57,748 nucleotides of DNA from Alphaproteobacteria bacterium (GTDB lineage: Bacteria; Pseudomonadota; Alphaproteobacteria; Reyranellales; Reyranellaceae). This document shows, piece after piece, positions 26,903 through 36,085 of the stretch. The position numbers and the translations under genes were made by a program. The notes beneath the pieces were generated by a model, which saw only the letters and a program-made list of their open reading frames with translations, was not told the DNA's origin and ran no database searches. Position 1 is the stretch's first letter. Every line of letters starts with the position of its first letter. The stretch covers positions 1-57,748 of the forward strand of contig JAHCJT010000002.1 of assembly GCA_026126245.1 (NCBI GenBank), read 5' to 3'.

Positions 26903-27202
26903 GGTTTCCTCCGTCTCGAACGTTCCTGTCCCCATTTGCCGGCGCTGCGTTGTCGCAGCGCGCTCTTCCGCTTCATTATTTGCGCAGTTCAGGAGCGATG
27001 CGGCCGTCGACCCGTCGCCGTCCGCCCCGCCAGGACCCTGCGCTTCGGCCTCGGCGATCTCCGGCACATGCGCCGAGCCGACATCTTCCTTCCCAAGCAG
27101 CGACACGTCGAGCGCAAATTCGACCCGCAACCGCCGATCGACGAGTTGTCGACATCGCCCGGTGCTCGGGGCGCCGGTGCAGGCGGTCGCCGGACGCGGT
27201 GC
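26903..27202. other. Intergenic region between prpD-like and dctP-like genes
   Basis: This 300-bp gap lies between two same-strand genes. It contains a perfect 8-bp hairpin at 26942-26961 and presumably the promoter of the TRAP operon. About 50 codons on the plus strand (27023-27160) look weakly coding (DIFLPKQRHVERKFD), but they have no start, ribosome site or recognised family. They could be a gene remnant or chance in GC-rich DNA. Confidence 0.5.
26942..26961. terminator. Stem-loop upstream of dctP-like gene
   Basis: GCGCTGCG and CGCAGCGC form a perfect 8-bp stem around a TTGT loop. There is no T-run on either side, so it is not a classical intrinsic terminator. It may pause or attenuate transcription leaving the prpD-like gene, or stabilise the 5' end of the TRAP transcript. 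Confidence 0.35.
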
Positions 27203-28585
27203 TCAACGCACCGCGTCGGCCATCAGGTCATCGATGCTGTCCAAGGACTCCAGCCGCCGGAGGCCGGCCAACAAGGCTTCGGCCTTGCGTTCGCCCAGCA
27301 CAGGCACCGCCAGGGCGCGGTACTTGGCCACGACCTTGTCGCCTTGCAGCTTCACGTCGCTTTCCGGCACGCCGGAATCGTGACGCGCATCGAGGCGGCG
27401 TCCGTCGGCCAGTTCGATGCTCATCTCCGCCAGCGTGTGCGGCCAGTCGGTCTGGAACTCGATCTCGACCTTGTCGCGCAGTTGCGCCAGGCCGGGGTCA
27501 TTGGCGTTGGCGGCGCTGTAGCTGTCCATGGCTGCCGTATCGACGCCGGCCAGCGCGAATGCCGTTGTCAGCTTGAGCGAAAATTTCGCCTCGAGCCCCG
27601 ATGCCGGCTTCGCGATGTTGCAGACCTTGTCGGTTTCCCGGTCGATACGCAGCGTGATGCGCCGCACCGCCTCCGGGTCGATCGCGTGGTTCAGGCGCAG
27701 GAATTTCACGCACTCGATGGGGGCGTGCGTCAGATAACAGGCGGCGTGATACTTGAAGAGGTTGTTGCGGATGTGGAAGCCCTTGGGCGCCGGCCCCAGC
27801 GCCTTCTCGACGTTGAGGTCGTGGCTGTGCGTGGCGGCGAAGCCCTGGGCGCACTCCAGAATGTCGCCGCGCGATGTGAAGCCCTTCTGTGCCCACCGCG
27901 CCGCCGCCAGACCGGCGCGTGCCGCCATGCCGGCGTGCAACGGCTTGCACATCGTGCCGAACACCGACTTCAGTCCCGCCGCCTGGGTGCCGGCAATGCC
28001 GAACGCCATGGCCGCCCGCTGCGGGTCGAGCCCCAGCAACCGGGCGCAGGCCGCCGCCGACGCGAAGGCGCCGATGGTGGCGGTGGCATGAAAGCCGTTG
28101 CGGTAGTGCGAGGGTTGCACCAGCCGGCCGATACGGCCTGCCGTCTCATAGCCGGCAACAAAGGCCTCGATGAACGCGCGGCCGCTGACGCGGTTTCCTT
28201 CCGCCTGCGCCAGCAGCGCCGGCGTGAAGGTCACCGTCGGATGACCGTTCATCCACATGTTGACGTCGTCGTAGTCTAGCGCGTGGCTCGCTGCGCCGTT
28301 GATCAGCGCGGCCTGCAGGCGCGCAACCCGGCCGCCGCGACCGACCAGTGTCGCCTGCGGCCGCCCGCCTTCCTCTTCCGCGTCCGTTGCGAGAATGCGA
28401 ACCAGCGGATCATCCCAGGCCGCCAGTGTGACGGCGAACCAGTCGAGCAGACATTGTTTGGCGAGCTCGACGACGTCTTGCGGCAGGCTGTCGAAGCTGT
28501 AAGCCAGCGCCTGTTGCGCCAGCGCGGCGGTCGGTGGCGGCTCGGCACCCACCGCCGGCCGCTCGATCGCAGCCGGAGCACTCAT
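27203..28585 (-). CDS. MmgE/PrpD family protein
   Basis: This 460-aa cytoplasmic protein belongs to the 2-methylcitrate dehydratase/cis-aconitate decarboxylase fold. Landmarks are CLLDWFAVTLAAWDDP, INGAASHALDYDDVNMWMNGHPTVTFTPALLA (active-site region) and GLDPQRAAMAFGIAGTQAAGLK. The ATG at 28585 has GGGAGG 8 bp upstream. No prpB or prpC is present, so propionate use is not implied; many members act as epimerases or decarboxylases of other dicarboxylates. The TRAP importer genes downstream may supply its substrate. Confidence 0.88.
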   Translation of the reverse strand: MSAPAAIERPAVGAEPPPTAALAQQALAYSFDSLPQDVVELAKQCLLDWFAVTLAAWDDPLVRILATDAEEEGGRPQATLVGRGGRVARLQAALINGAASHALDYDDVNMWMNGHPTVTFTPALLAQAEGNRVSGRAFIEAFVAGYETAGRIGRLVQPSHYRNGFHATATIGAFASAAACARLLGLDPQRAAMAFGIAGTQAAGLKSVFGTMCKPLHAGMAARAGLAAARWAQKGFTSRGDILECAQGFAATHSHDLNVEKALGPAPKGFHIRNNLFKYHAACYLTHAPIECVKFLRLNHAIDPEAVRRITLRIDRETDKVCNIAKPASGLEAKFSLKLTTAFALAGVDTAAMDSYSAANANDPGLAQLRDKVEIEFQTDWPHTLAEMSIELADGRRLDARHDSGVPESDVKLQGDKVVAKYRALAVPVLGERKAEALLAGLRRLESLDSIDDLMADAVR

Positions 28586-28749
28586 GATTCTGCCTCCCAC
28601 AGGGGTCGCCACTCACGGCGGAACGATGCCACGTACCGGTCGCGCCGGTCAAAGCGCCGCGGCGCGATCCGGCCGGCACCGCCGCCGCCGCGCCCATGCG
28701 TGGCGGGCGGACCGGCGCGCCCGAAGCCGCGCCGGAAAGGCACCCGCGA

Positions 28750-30333
28750 CTATTTCTTGGTCACGTTCCACAGCACCGGGACGGGTGCGATGAGGATTCC
28801 ATCGATGTTCTTGCGTACCGCACTGGGCAGATAGAACTGCCCAAGGTGAATATGCGTCGGATAGTCGGCGACGCGCCGCTGAACGGCATCGACGATCGTC
28901 TTCTGCTTGCCGGGATCCGACTCACGCGAGAACTGGTCGCGCAGCTTCTCGAGCTCGGCATCGCACGGCCAACCGAACATCGCCTTGTCGCACGACGCGT
29001 TGAAGAAGCCGGCCATCACGGGGTTGAGGATGTCGGCCGCCACCCAGGCAGTGAAGAACACGTTCCAGCCGCCCTGGCCGGGCGGATCCTTCTTGGCCCG
29101 ACGCGCCACCAGGGTCTGCCAGTCCATCGACTGCATGTCGACCTTGAACCCGGCCTTCTCCATGGCGGCCTTGCCGACCGGAGCAAGGTTGGTCAGCAAC
29201 TGGATGTCGGTCGACTGCATCATCACGACCGGCGTGCCGTCGTAGCCGGCTTCCTGCAGCAGCTGCTTGGCCTTGGCGATATTGCCGCCCAGCTTGTCTT
29301 CCATGCCGGCGTCGCTGGCCAGCGGCGTGCCGCAGACGAACATCGCCTTGCATACTTTGTAGTACTTCGGATCGCCGATGGCGGCCTTCAGGAAATCCTC
29401 CTGGTTGAAGGCGTACCAGATGGCGGCGCGGATCTTGGGGTTGTCGAACGGCTTGTGCAGCACATTGAAGCGCATGGTGTACTGCAGGCCGGCCGGGTTC
29501 CAGTCGACGATCTTGAGATCCTTTTCCTTGGCCACGATCGGCAGCAGGTCGTGGGTCGGCGCCTCCATGTAGTCGATCTCGCCGGCGATCAGCGCGTTGA
29601 TGGCCGTTTGCTGGTCGGCGATCGCGATCCATTCGACGCGATCGACCTTCACCACCTTGCCGCCGGCCAGTCCGGAGGCCGGTTCGCTGCGCGGCTTGTA
29701 TTTGGGATTCTTGACGTAGACCACCTTCTCGCCCGGCTTCCATTCGTCCTTCTTGAAGATGAACGGACCGGAACCGGTGGTGTCCTCAAGCTGCTTGTTG
29801 GGGTCGCCATCCGCCACGCGCTTGGGCATCATGAACGGCACATTGGACGACGGTTTGGCCAGCGAGTCGATCACCAGGCCGTAGGGCTCCTTGAGCACCA
29901 GCTGGAAGCTCTTGGCATCGACCTGCTTGAGCTCCTTGGTGACGCCCATGAGCTTCTGGCCCATCGAGTCCTTGGCGCCCCAGCGCTTGATCGAGGCGAT
30001 GCAGTCCTCGCTGGTGACCGGCTGGCCGTCGTGCCACTCAAGGCCATCGCGCAGAGTGAAGGTATAGGTGAGCTTGTCATCGCTGACCGACCATTTCTCC
30101 AGCATCTGCGGCTTGATGGCGAACTTCTCGTCGACCGCCAGCAGCGTGTCGTAGATCATGTAGCCGTGGTTGCGCACGATGTAGGCGGTGGTCCAGATCG
30201 GATCGAGGATTTTCAGATCCGAGTGCATGACCGCGCGCAGCGTCTGTGCCGCCGACGGAAACGCAAGCGTCATCGCGCCGGCGAGCGCCGACGCGGCCAG
30301 GGCGATCCGCCGCCCCCGCGATAGAATTGTCAT
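28750..30333 (-). CDS. Family-5 ABC substrate-binding protein, orphan
   Basis: This 527-aa periplasmic binding protein has a Sec-type signal ending near AFPSAAQ. SBP_bac_5 features include LRDGLEWHDGQPVTSEDCIASIKRW and IRAAIWYAFNQEDFLKAAIG. The start has GGAGGAATAC just upstream. No permease or ATPase gene is beside it, so it may use the channel encoded at 16284-20198 or one elsewhere. It is co-directional with the PrpD-like and TRAP genes, with a 164-bp gap to the former. Confidence 0.9.
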   Translation of the reverse strand: MTILSRGRRIALAASALAGAMTLAFPSAAQTLRAVMHSDLKILDPIWTTAYIVRNHGYMIYDTLLAVDEKFAIKPQMLEKWSVSDDKLTYTFTLRDGLEWHDGQPVTSEDCIASIKRWGAKDSMGQKLMGVTKELKQVDAKSFQLVLKEPYGLVIDSLAKPSSNVPFMMPKRVADGDPNKQLEDTTGSGPFIFKKDEWKPGEKVVYVKNPKYKPRSEPASGLAGGKVVKVDRVEWIAIADQQTAINALIAGEIDYMEAPTHDLLPIVAKEKDLKIVDWNPAGLQYTMRFNVLHKPFDNPKIRAAIWYAFNQEDFLKAAIGDPKYYKVCKAMFVCGTPLASDAGMEDKLGGNIAKAKQLLQEAGYDGTPVVMMQSTDIQLLTNLAPVGKAAMEKAGFKVDMQSMDWQTLVARRAKKDPPGQGGWNVFFTAWVAADILNPVMAGFFNASCDKAMFGWPCDAELEKLRDQFSRESDPGKQKTIVDAVQRRVADYPTHIHLGQFYLPSAVRKNIDGILIAPVPVLWNVTKK

Positions 30334-30494
30334 GTATTCCTCCCACGCGGCATTGCCATGCCGCCACGCTCAACCCTAGCAGGCTCCACGGCCGAGGCGA
30401 TAGACTGCAATGGCCGTTCCATCCGCGCGCCCCGCCGGGAGGGTTGGGCACGGCCGCCGTGGCGGGCCGCCAGCGGCCCCCTGGGAGGTCCACC

Positions 30495-30956
30495 ATGAGC
30501 AAACCCGTCGCCGATGGCATCGTCGGCACCTGGCGCCTGTTGTCGCTGACGGAACAGGATCTGGTCACCGGGACCGTCCGCCATCCGATGGGCGACAGGC
30601 CCAGTGCGCTCGTCATCTACACGGCGGACGGCCACGTGGCGACAATCTTCACGGCCACGGATCGCACCGCCCCGGCGGGACCGCAGCCGACCGACGCGGA
30701 CGCCGCCCGGCTTTATCGCAGCATTGTCGCCTTCGCTGGCCGCTATCGACTGGACGGCGAGCAGCTCGTCTATCATCCGGAGATTTCCTGGAACGAGAGC
30801 TGGAACGGCACGAGCCAGACTCGCCTGTTCGAGGTTAGCGGTGATCGCCTGCGCGTCAGGTCCGTACCGATGCCAAGCACGCTGACGGGCGCATCGATGG
30901 TGATGACGATGGAGTGGCAGCGCGCGACCGGGAACGTCCAGGTTGCAGCACGCTGA
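30495..30956 (+). CDS. Lipocalin-like domain protein
   Basis: This 153-aa protein has the lipocalin-like domain (PF13924 type): GIVGTWRLLSLTEQD at the start, YTADGHVATIF near residue 40 and FAGRYRLDGEQLVYHPEISWNESWNGTSQTR in the middle. Such proteins are predicted small beta-barrel ligand binders. The ATG at 30495 has GGGAGG upstream. The gene precedes the aldo/keto reductase gene by 24 bp, suggesting a two-gene unit. Function is unknown. Confidence 0.85.
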   Translation: MSKPVADGIVGTWRLLSLTEQDLVTGTVRHPMGDRPSALVIYTADGHVATIFTATDRTAPAGPQPTDADAARLYRSIVAFAGRYRLDGEQLVYHPEISWNESWNGTSQTRLFEVSGDRLRVRSVPMPSTLTGASMVMTMEWQRATGNVQVAAR

Positions 30957-30980
30957 CGGGATTCGCACCGCGAGGATCTG

Positions 30981-31961
30981 ATGAAGCATGTTCCGCTGGG
31001 CCGTTCCGGTCTGATCGTCAGCCGCATCTGTCTGGGCGGCAATTCCTGGGGCGCCAAGGCACGCCGCGGCTGGGGCAAATTCGATGTCGACGAGGCCCGC
31101 GCCTATTTCAGGCATGCGCTCGACCGGGGCATCACCTTCTTCGACACGGCCGACGCCTACAACGCCGGCCGCAGCGAAGAGATCATGGGCGCTACCCTGC
31201 TGAAAATGGCGCGGCGCGACGACATCGTGATCTCGACCAAGGTCGGTATCCGCATGAGCGACGCGCCGAACGATGTCGGCACCGGCCGCAAGCACCTGAT
31301 GAGTTCGCTCGACGCGCAGCTCAAGCGGCTGCGCACCGACCATATCGATGTCTACCAGGTGCATCGTCTCGATCCGCACACGCCGATCGAGGAGACCATG
31401 TATTCCCTCGACCAGGTCGTGCGCAGCGGCAAGGTGCGCTACATCGGCGGCTCGACGATGCCGGCCTACAAGTTCGCGCAGATGCTGATGGTCGCCGACT
31501 GGAAGGGCTACGCCCGCCCGATTGCCATGCAAAACCTCTACAACCTGATCCAGCGCGAGGAGGAACCGGAGATGAACCGTCTGTGCGCCGAGCAGGGCGT
31601 CGGACTCATCCCCTACAGCCCGCTGGCACGCGGCTTCCTTGCCGGCAACCGGGCGCGCGAGGGCGGCGGCGAGACCGAACGCTCCAGGAATGACGCGCAG
31701 GTCAGGGCAGGCATGTACCGCGACTGTGACTGGGAGATCGTCGGTCGCCTCAAGAAAATCGCTGCGGCGCGCGGCATCAAGCCGACGCAGGTGGCGCTGC
31801 TGTGGCTATGGTCGAAAGGCTGCATGGCCGCTCCCATCATCGGCGCCACAAGCCTGGACCACCTCGATGACGCAGCCCACGCGACTGACCTTGCGGCATT
31901 GACCGCCGAGGAGGTCAGGACGCTCGAAGAGCCCTATCGCTTCCGCGCGCCGGCGGACTGA
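30981..31961 (+). CDS. Aldo/keto reductase
   Basis: This 326-aa NADPH-dependent TIM-barrel oxidoreductase has the full catalytic tetrad: D55, Y60, K87 and H128. The C-terminal cofactor region PIIGATSLDHLDDA is present. It resembles the YghZ/GSP69-like group acting on aldehydes and sugars. A GAGG lies upstream of the ATG. It follows the lipocalin-like gene and ends 10 bp before the convergent amidohydrolase gene. Confidence 0.92.
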   Translation: MKHVPLGRSGLIVSRICLGGNSWGAKARRGWGKFDVDEARAYFRHALDRGITFFDTADAYNAGRSEEIMGATLLKMARRDDIVISTKVGIRMSDAPNDVGTGRKHLMSSLDAQLKRLRTDHIDVYQVHRLDPHTPIEETMYSLDQVVRSGKVRYIGGSTMPAYKFAQMLMVADWKGYARPIAMQNLYNLIQREEEPEMNRLCAEQGVGLIPYSPLARGFLAGNRAREGGGETERSRNDAQVRAGMYRDCDWEIVGRLKKIAAARGIKPTQVALLWLWSKGCMAAPIIGATSLDHLDDAAHATDLAALTAEEVRTLEEPYRFRAPAD

Positions 31962-31971
31962 CCCGGCCCGG

Positions 31972-33420
31972 TCACTGGATCGGCAGCGACAATGGTGCGA
32001 TGGCGTCGCCGTGGCGCCCGCGATAGTCGAACCTGACAGCGTCGCGCAGCATGCGCGCCTGGCTTTCCGCCACCTGGGCGGCCGCCGCTTCGGCATCGAG
32101 GCCCAGGGGCCTGCCGTCGCGCAACACCACGTTGCCGTCGACCAGCACGGTGCGCACCGCCCGGTCGGCGGCATGGAAAACGAACGAGCGCAGCGGATCG
32201 CGCGCCGGCTGCATCAGCGGATGCGCCAGGTCGACCAGGACGATGTCCGCGGCCGCACCGGGTGCCAGGCGGCCAAGGTCGGGCCGCCCGAGCGCATCGG
32301 CACCACCCGCCGTCGCGGCATGGAACACGGAGCCGGTATCGACGCTGTGCACGTCGGCGCTCATCAGCCGGCCGGCGACAATGGCCAGCCGCATTTCCTC
32401 GACGAGGTTGTGCGGCGCGCAATCGGTACCGAAACCGACCGTTACGCCGCGTGCGGCATAGCGGCCGAAATGGTTCAGCGCGACGCCGTAGCGCGCAAAG
32501 GGCTGCGGACAATGCGCCACCGCCGCACCGCTGTCGGCGATCAGGTCGAGATCACGCCGGGTATGCCAGCCGATCTGCGGATGGTCGTCCAGCAGGATGC
32601 AGTGGCCGAGGATCGTGCCGGATCCCAGCAGACCGATGCCGTATGCCCATTGCACAGAGGTAACACCGTAACGGCGGATGATCTCGCGCACTTCGACCAC
32701 GGCCTGAGCGATGTGGGTCGTCAACAGGCGGCCACTATCGCGCGCGAACGCCGCGGCGTCGTGCAACAGACCCTCCTCGACCGTATCGATTTGCGCCGGG
32801 AAGACCACGCCCTTGATGCGCCCGCAGGGATGCGCCTCGGCTTGCGCGATCACCGCTTGCGCCTGCTGAAAGCCGCGCCGGCCGCCGGCCTCGTCCCAGG
32901 TCCAGGTCACGGTCTGCGGGGCGCTCATGCCCCAGCGTGCCGACGCGAACGCCGGCGCCGCGTACCAGCGCATGCCGCTGGCAGCCATGGTGTCGAACCA
33001 GCCGTCGAAAGCGCCGGTCAGGTCCATCGCCGTCGTGGTGCCGCCACGCAGCATCTCGCTGTAGGACATCACCGCCGCCGCGCGCCGGCCGGCATCGTCG
33101 AGTCGGAACGCCTGCATGCGCTCGAACAGGCCGGTCATCTGCTGTTCGGGCACGCCATGATCTTCGCGCACGCCGCGGTAGGCCGGCTCGGTTGTGGGAT
33201 GACTGTGAATATTGACCAGGCCCGGCAGCACCAGCATGCCGCGTCCATCCAGCGTCGCTTCGTCGGGCGCTGATGGCGCCGCGCCAGCCGGGACAATGTC
33301 GACGATGCGACCGGCATTGATCCGGATGTCGACGTCCTGGCGATAGACGTGGCGGTGCGCCGAGGAATCCCACGTCACCGCCCACGACGCGTTACGGATG
33401 GAGGTCGGCTGCGCTATCAT
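31972..33420 (-). CDS. Amidohydrolase (cytosine deaminase/chlorohydrolase-like)
   Basis: This 482-aa metal-dependent hydrolase has the HxH motif (H72, H74), further ligands H236 and H273, and D333 in GTDCAPHN. The overall order is that of the AtzA/TrzN/SsnA deaminase group, which removes amino or halide groups from N-heterocycles or guanidino compounds. The ATG at 33420 begins the conserved region; the upstream extension is not conserved. It is divergent from the cyclotransferase gene. A link to the AtzE/AtzF genes at 14-24 kb is possible but only inferred. Confidence 0.88.
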   Translation of the reverse strand: MIAQPTSIRNASWAVTWDSSAHRHVYRQDVDIRINAGRIVDIVPAGAAPSAPDEATLDGRGMLVLPGLVNIHSHPTTEPAYRGVREDHGVPEQQMTGLFERMQAFRLDDAGRRAAAVMSYSEMLRGGTTTAMDLTGAFDGWFDTMAASGMRWYAAPAFASARWGMSAPQTVTWTWDEAGGRRGFQQAQAVIAQAEAHPCGRIKGVVFPAQIDTVEEGLLHDAAAFARDSGRLLTTHIAQAVVEVREIIRRYGVTSVQWAYGIGLLGSGTILGHCILLDDHPQIGWHTRRDLDLIADSGAAVAHCPQPFARYGVALNHFGRYAARGVTVGFGTDCAPHNLVEEMRLAIVAGRLMSADVHSVDTGSVFHAATAGGADALGRPDLGRLAPGAAADIVLVDLAHPLMQPARDPLRSFVFHAADRAVRTVLVDGNVVLRDGRPLGLDAEAAAAQVAESQARMLRDAVRFDYRGRHGDAIAPLSLPIQ

Positions 33421-33497
33421 TGGTGCATTCCGAGTTGGCGGCGCTGAGATGAAAGCCTGCGCCGCGTGCGGGTTGGGGGTCAAGACGGGGCGAGCGC

Positions 33498-33977
33498 ATG
33501 GACGACGGCAGCGTGTGGTATTTCGCCTACGGCTCCAACATGAACCCGGCGCGACTTAAGGAACGCTGCAGCGACAAGGGGGCGCCGGTACTGGAGCGGA
33601 TCGCCGGCCGGCTGCCGGGCTGGCGGCTGGAGTTCAACAAGCAGCGCCTGAACCGTCCAGAGGAAGGCGCCGCCAATGTCGTCACCGACAAGGACGGCCA
33701 AGTCGAAGGCACGCTGAACCGCATGCCGTCGGCCGGGCTCGATCTGCTGGATGTCGACGAGGGTGTCGCGCGCGGCCAGTACCGGCGGCATGCCATCCGC
33801 GTGCAGCGCGCCGATTCGGGAGACTGGGTCGATGCCACCATGTACGTCGCGCTGCCGGCGGTAGTCGCGCCGAACCTGCGGCCGCCACGCTGGTATCTCG
33901 AGCATCTTCTGGCCGGTCGCGACCTGCTATCGGCGGACTACTATGCGCGGCTGGCTGGCGTGGCGACGGCGGATTGA
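33498..33977 (+). CDS. Gamma-glutamylcyclotransferase-like protein
   Basis: This 159-aa protein has the GGCT fold. YGSNM near residue 11 forms the substrate-binding loop. The acidic segment LDVDEGVARGQYRR contains the probable catalytic Glu (E88). Family members cyclise gamma-glutamyl compounds to 5-oxoproline. It ends 6 bp from the convergent sugar isomerase gene. Its substrate and link to neighbours are unknown. Confidence 0.85.
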   Translation: MDDGSVWYFAYGSNMNPARLKERCSDKGAPVLERIAGRLPGWRLEFNKQRLNRPEEGAANVVTDKDGQVEGTLNRMPSAGLDLLDVDEGVARGQYRRHAIRVQRADSGDWVDATMYVALPAVVAPNLRPPRWYLEHLLAGRDLLSADYYARLAGVATAD

Positions 33978-33983
33978 GCGGCG

Positions 33984-34823
33984 TCAGCAGACCGTCGCGT
34001 ACCGTTCGCGCACCACCTGCAGGACCTCGTCGGGATCGCGCTTCCACCAGTTGCCGGCGGAAAAGATCTCGACCTCGACGCAATCGCCGTAGCCGGCCGC
34101 TTCGACCCAGCCGCGGATGCGCGCGATGTCGATGACGCCATCGCCCATCATGCCACGGTCGAGCAGCAGATCCGTCGTCGGCACCAGCCAGTCGCAGACA
34201 TGGAAGCCCAGGATGCGGCCGGCGCGACCGGCGCGGGCGATCTCGGTCTGCAGCGCGGGGTCCCACCAGACATGGTAGATGTCGACCGCCACGCCGACGC
34301 CCACGCCGAGCGCATCGCAAAGATCATTGGCCTGGGCCAGCGTGTTCACGCAAGCCCGATCGGCGGCGTACATCGGATGCAGCGGTTCGATGGCCAGCTT
34401 CAGGCCGAGCGGCCGTGCGTACTCAAGCAACGCGGCAATCCCGTCGCGGACCTGCTGACGCGCGCCGGCGATATCCTTCGAGCCGGGCGGCAGGCCCCCC
34501 ACCACGAGGATCAGGCATTCGGCGCCCAGCGCCAGAGCCTCGTCGACAGCCCGGCGATTGTCTTCCGCCGCCTTCGCGCGCCCCGCCAAATCGGCAGCCG
34601 GAAACATGCCGCCGCGGCAATAGCCGTTGACCCGCAGGCCATGCGTGCGGATCAACTTCGCCGCCGCCTCGAGGCCGCAGGCGCCAACCTGGTCGCGCCA
34701 GGGCGCAATCGCACGAATGCCGTGGCGGGCGCAGCCCTCGATGATCTGTAGCAGGGTCCAGCGCTCGCGCACCGTCGCGGTATTCAACGACAGCAGCTCG
34801 GGATGCCGGGTCAGGTCGCGCAT
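33984..34823 (-). CDS. Sugar phosphate isomerase/epimerase family TIM barrel (module A)
   Basis: This 279-aa protein belongs to the xylose isomerase-like (AP endonuclease 2) TIM-barrel family. GLKLAIEPLHPMYAADRACVNTLAQANDLCDALG has the metal-ligand Glu and conserved His. VDIYHVWWDP and DWLVPTTDLLLDRGMMGDGVIDI carry further ligands. Members isomerise or epimerise sugars, and some act on 3-keto-sugars or dehydrated inositols. It is the last gene of a four-gene run with DUF993, Gfo/Idh/MocA and DHDPS-like genes, 57 bp after DUF993. Confidence 0.87.
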   Translation of the reverse strand: MRDLTRHPELLSLNTATVRERWTLLQIIEGCARHGIRAIAPWRDQVGACGLEAAAKLIRTHGLRVNGYCRGGMFPAADLAGRAKAAEDNRRAVDEALALGAECLILVVGGLPPGSKDIAGARQQVRDGIAALLEYARPLGLKLAIEPLHPMYAADRACVNTLAQANDLCDALGVGVGVAVDIYHVWWDPALQTEIARAGRAGRILGFHVCDWLVPTTDLLLDRGMMGDGVIDIARIRGWVEAAGYGDCVEVEIFSAGNWWKRDPDEVLQVVRERYATVC

Positions 34824-34880
34824 GACGGAGTCAACGTCGCCGGCCGGTTGCCGATGGTACGGAAGGATCGGGTTGCGCCA

Positions 34881-36041
34881 TCAGTTCGCCAGCCCGTGCA
34901 CAGCCAGTACGCGGCGCATGCGCGCCACGGCGTCGTCGGGATTCGTGAGCAGGCCGGCAGCATCGGCAAGGCGGAACAGATCGGCCAGATGCAGCAACGA
35001 CCGGGCGCTCTGCTGGCCGCCGACCATCACGAAATGCTCCTGCAGACCGTTGAGGTAGGCCATGAACACGACGCCGGTCTTGTAGAACCGAGTCGGCGCC
35101 CGGAAGATGTGGCGCGACAGCGGTACCGTCGGTGCCAGGATGTCGTGGAAGGTATTGCTCTCGCCGCGCGCCAGCGCGCCGAGTGCGGCCGAGGCCGCCG
35201 GCGCGATGGCGTCGAAGATCCCAAGCAGCGCGTCGGAATGGCCCTGCGCATCGCCGGCGATCAGTTCGGCGTAGTTGAAGTCATCGCCCGTATACATCCG
35301 CACGCCCGCCGGCAAGCGGCGGCGCATGACGATCTCCTTGTCCTTGTCGAGCAGCGAGATCTTGACGCCGTCGACCTTGGCGGCATTGGCAGCAATCGCG
35401 CCCAGGCAGACGTCCATCGCCTGCCAATGGTCCTTGTGGCCCCAGTAGCCGTCGAGCGACGGGTCGAACATCTCGCCCAGCCAGTGGATCAGCACCGGCT
35501 CGCGCACCTGGCGCAGGATGCGGTCATAGACCGTGAGATAGTCGTCGGGCGCGCGGGCGCAGGCGGCCAGAGCCCGTGACGCCATCAGGATGATCTGGCC
35601 ACCAGCCGCCTCGACCGCCTCACACTGCTCTTCGTAGGCACGGATCACATCGTCGATCGTCAGATCGGGCGACGGCGCAAGATGGTCGGTGCCGGCGCCC
35701 GAGCGAATCAGCCCGCCCTCGGCCTTGGCCAGGGCGGTACTGCGGCGGATCAGATCGAGGCTGGTCGGCCAGTCCAGCCCCATGCCGCGCTGGGCGGTGT
35801 CCATCGCCTCGGCAACGCCCAGACCCAGCGACCACACATGGCGCCGAAATTTCAGGGTCGTTTCCCAGTCGATGGCCGGCGTCAGCCAGGGGTCGTTGTC
35901 GGCAAACGGATCGGCCACCACATGCGCCGCGGCATAGGCGATGCGATTGAACGGCCGATCGGGCCGGCTGAAGGCGCGCGGTGCGCTGGTCACGAAGGGC
36001 TCGGTCCGGCGCTCGCGAGTGGGCAGATGGATGGTGGGCAT
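34881..36041 (-). CDS. DUF993 family protein (DHDPS-like TIM barrel)
   Basis: This 386-aa protein is a DUF993 member. The N-terminus reads MPTIHLPTRE. Conserved segments are PAIDWETTLKFRRHVWSLGLGVAEAMDTAQRGMGLDW, EPVLIHWLGEMFDPSLDGYWGH and VDGVKISLLDK. K227 in GVKIS sits where DHDPS-type aldolases have their Schiff-base lysine. DUF993 has no settled function; it often lies with sugar isomerases and Gfo/Idh/MocA enzymes, as here. Aldolase activity is inference. Confidence 0.85.
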   Translation of the reverse strand: MPTIHLPTRERRTEPFVTSAPRAFSRPDRPFNRIAYAAAHVVADPFADNDPWLTPAIDWETTLKFRRHVWSLGLGVAEAMDTAQRGMGLDWPTSLDLIRRSTALAKAEGGLIRSGAGTDHLAPSPDLTIDDVIRAYEEQCEAVEAAGGQIILMASRALAACARAPDDYLTVYDRILRQVREPVLIHWLGEMFDPSLDGYWGHKDHWQAMDVCLGAIAANAAKVDGVKISLLDKDKEIVMRRRLPAGVRMYTGDDFNYAELIAGDAQGHSDALLGIFDAIAPAASAALGALARGESNTFHDILAPTVPLSRHIFRAPTRFYKTGVVFMAYLNGLQEHFVMVGGQQSARSLLHLADLFRLADAAGLLTNPDDAVARMRRVLAVHGLAN

Positions 36042-36085
36042 GGTCGGCCTCGATTCCGTCTTGCGCTTGTTCCGTTTGCCGACGG

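Noticed and set aside
25883..28279. Long plus-strand open frame opposite the TRAP and PrpD-like genes
   Set aside because: Covers well-supported minus-strand genes, with low-complexity composition and no recognisable domain. The short coding-like part in the intergenic gap is kept only as a weak remark.
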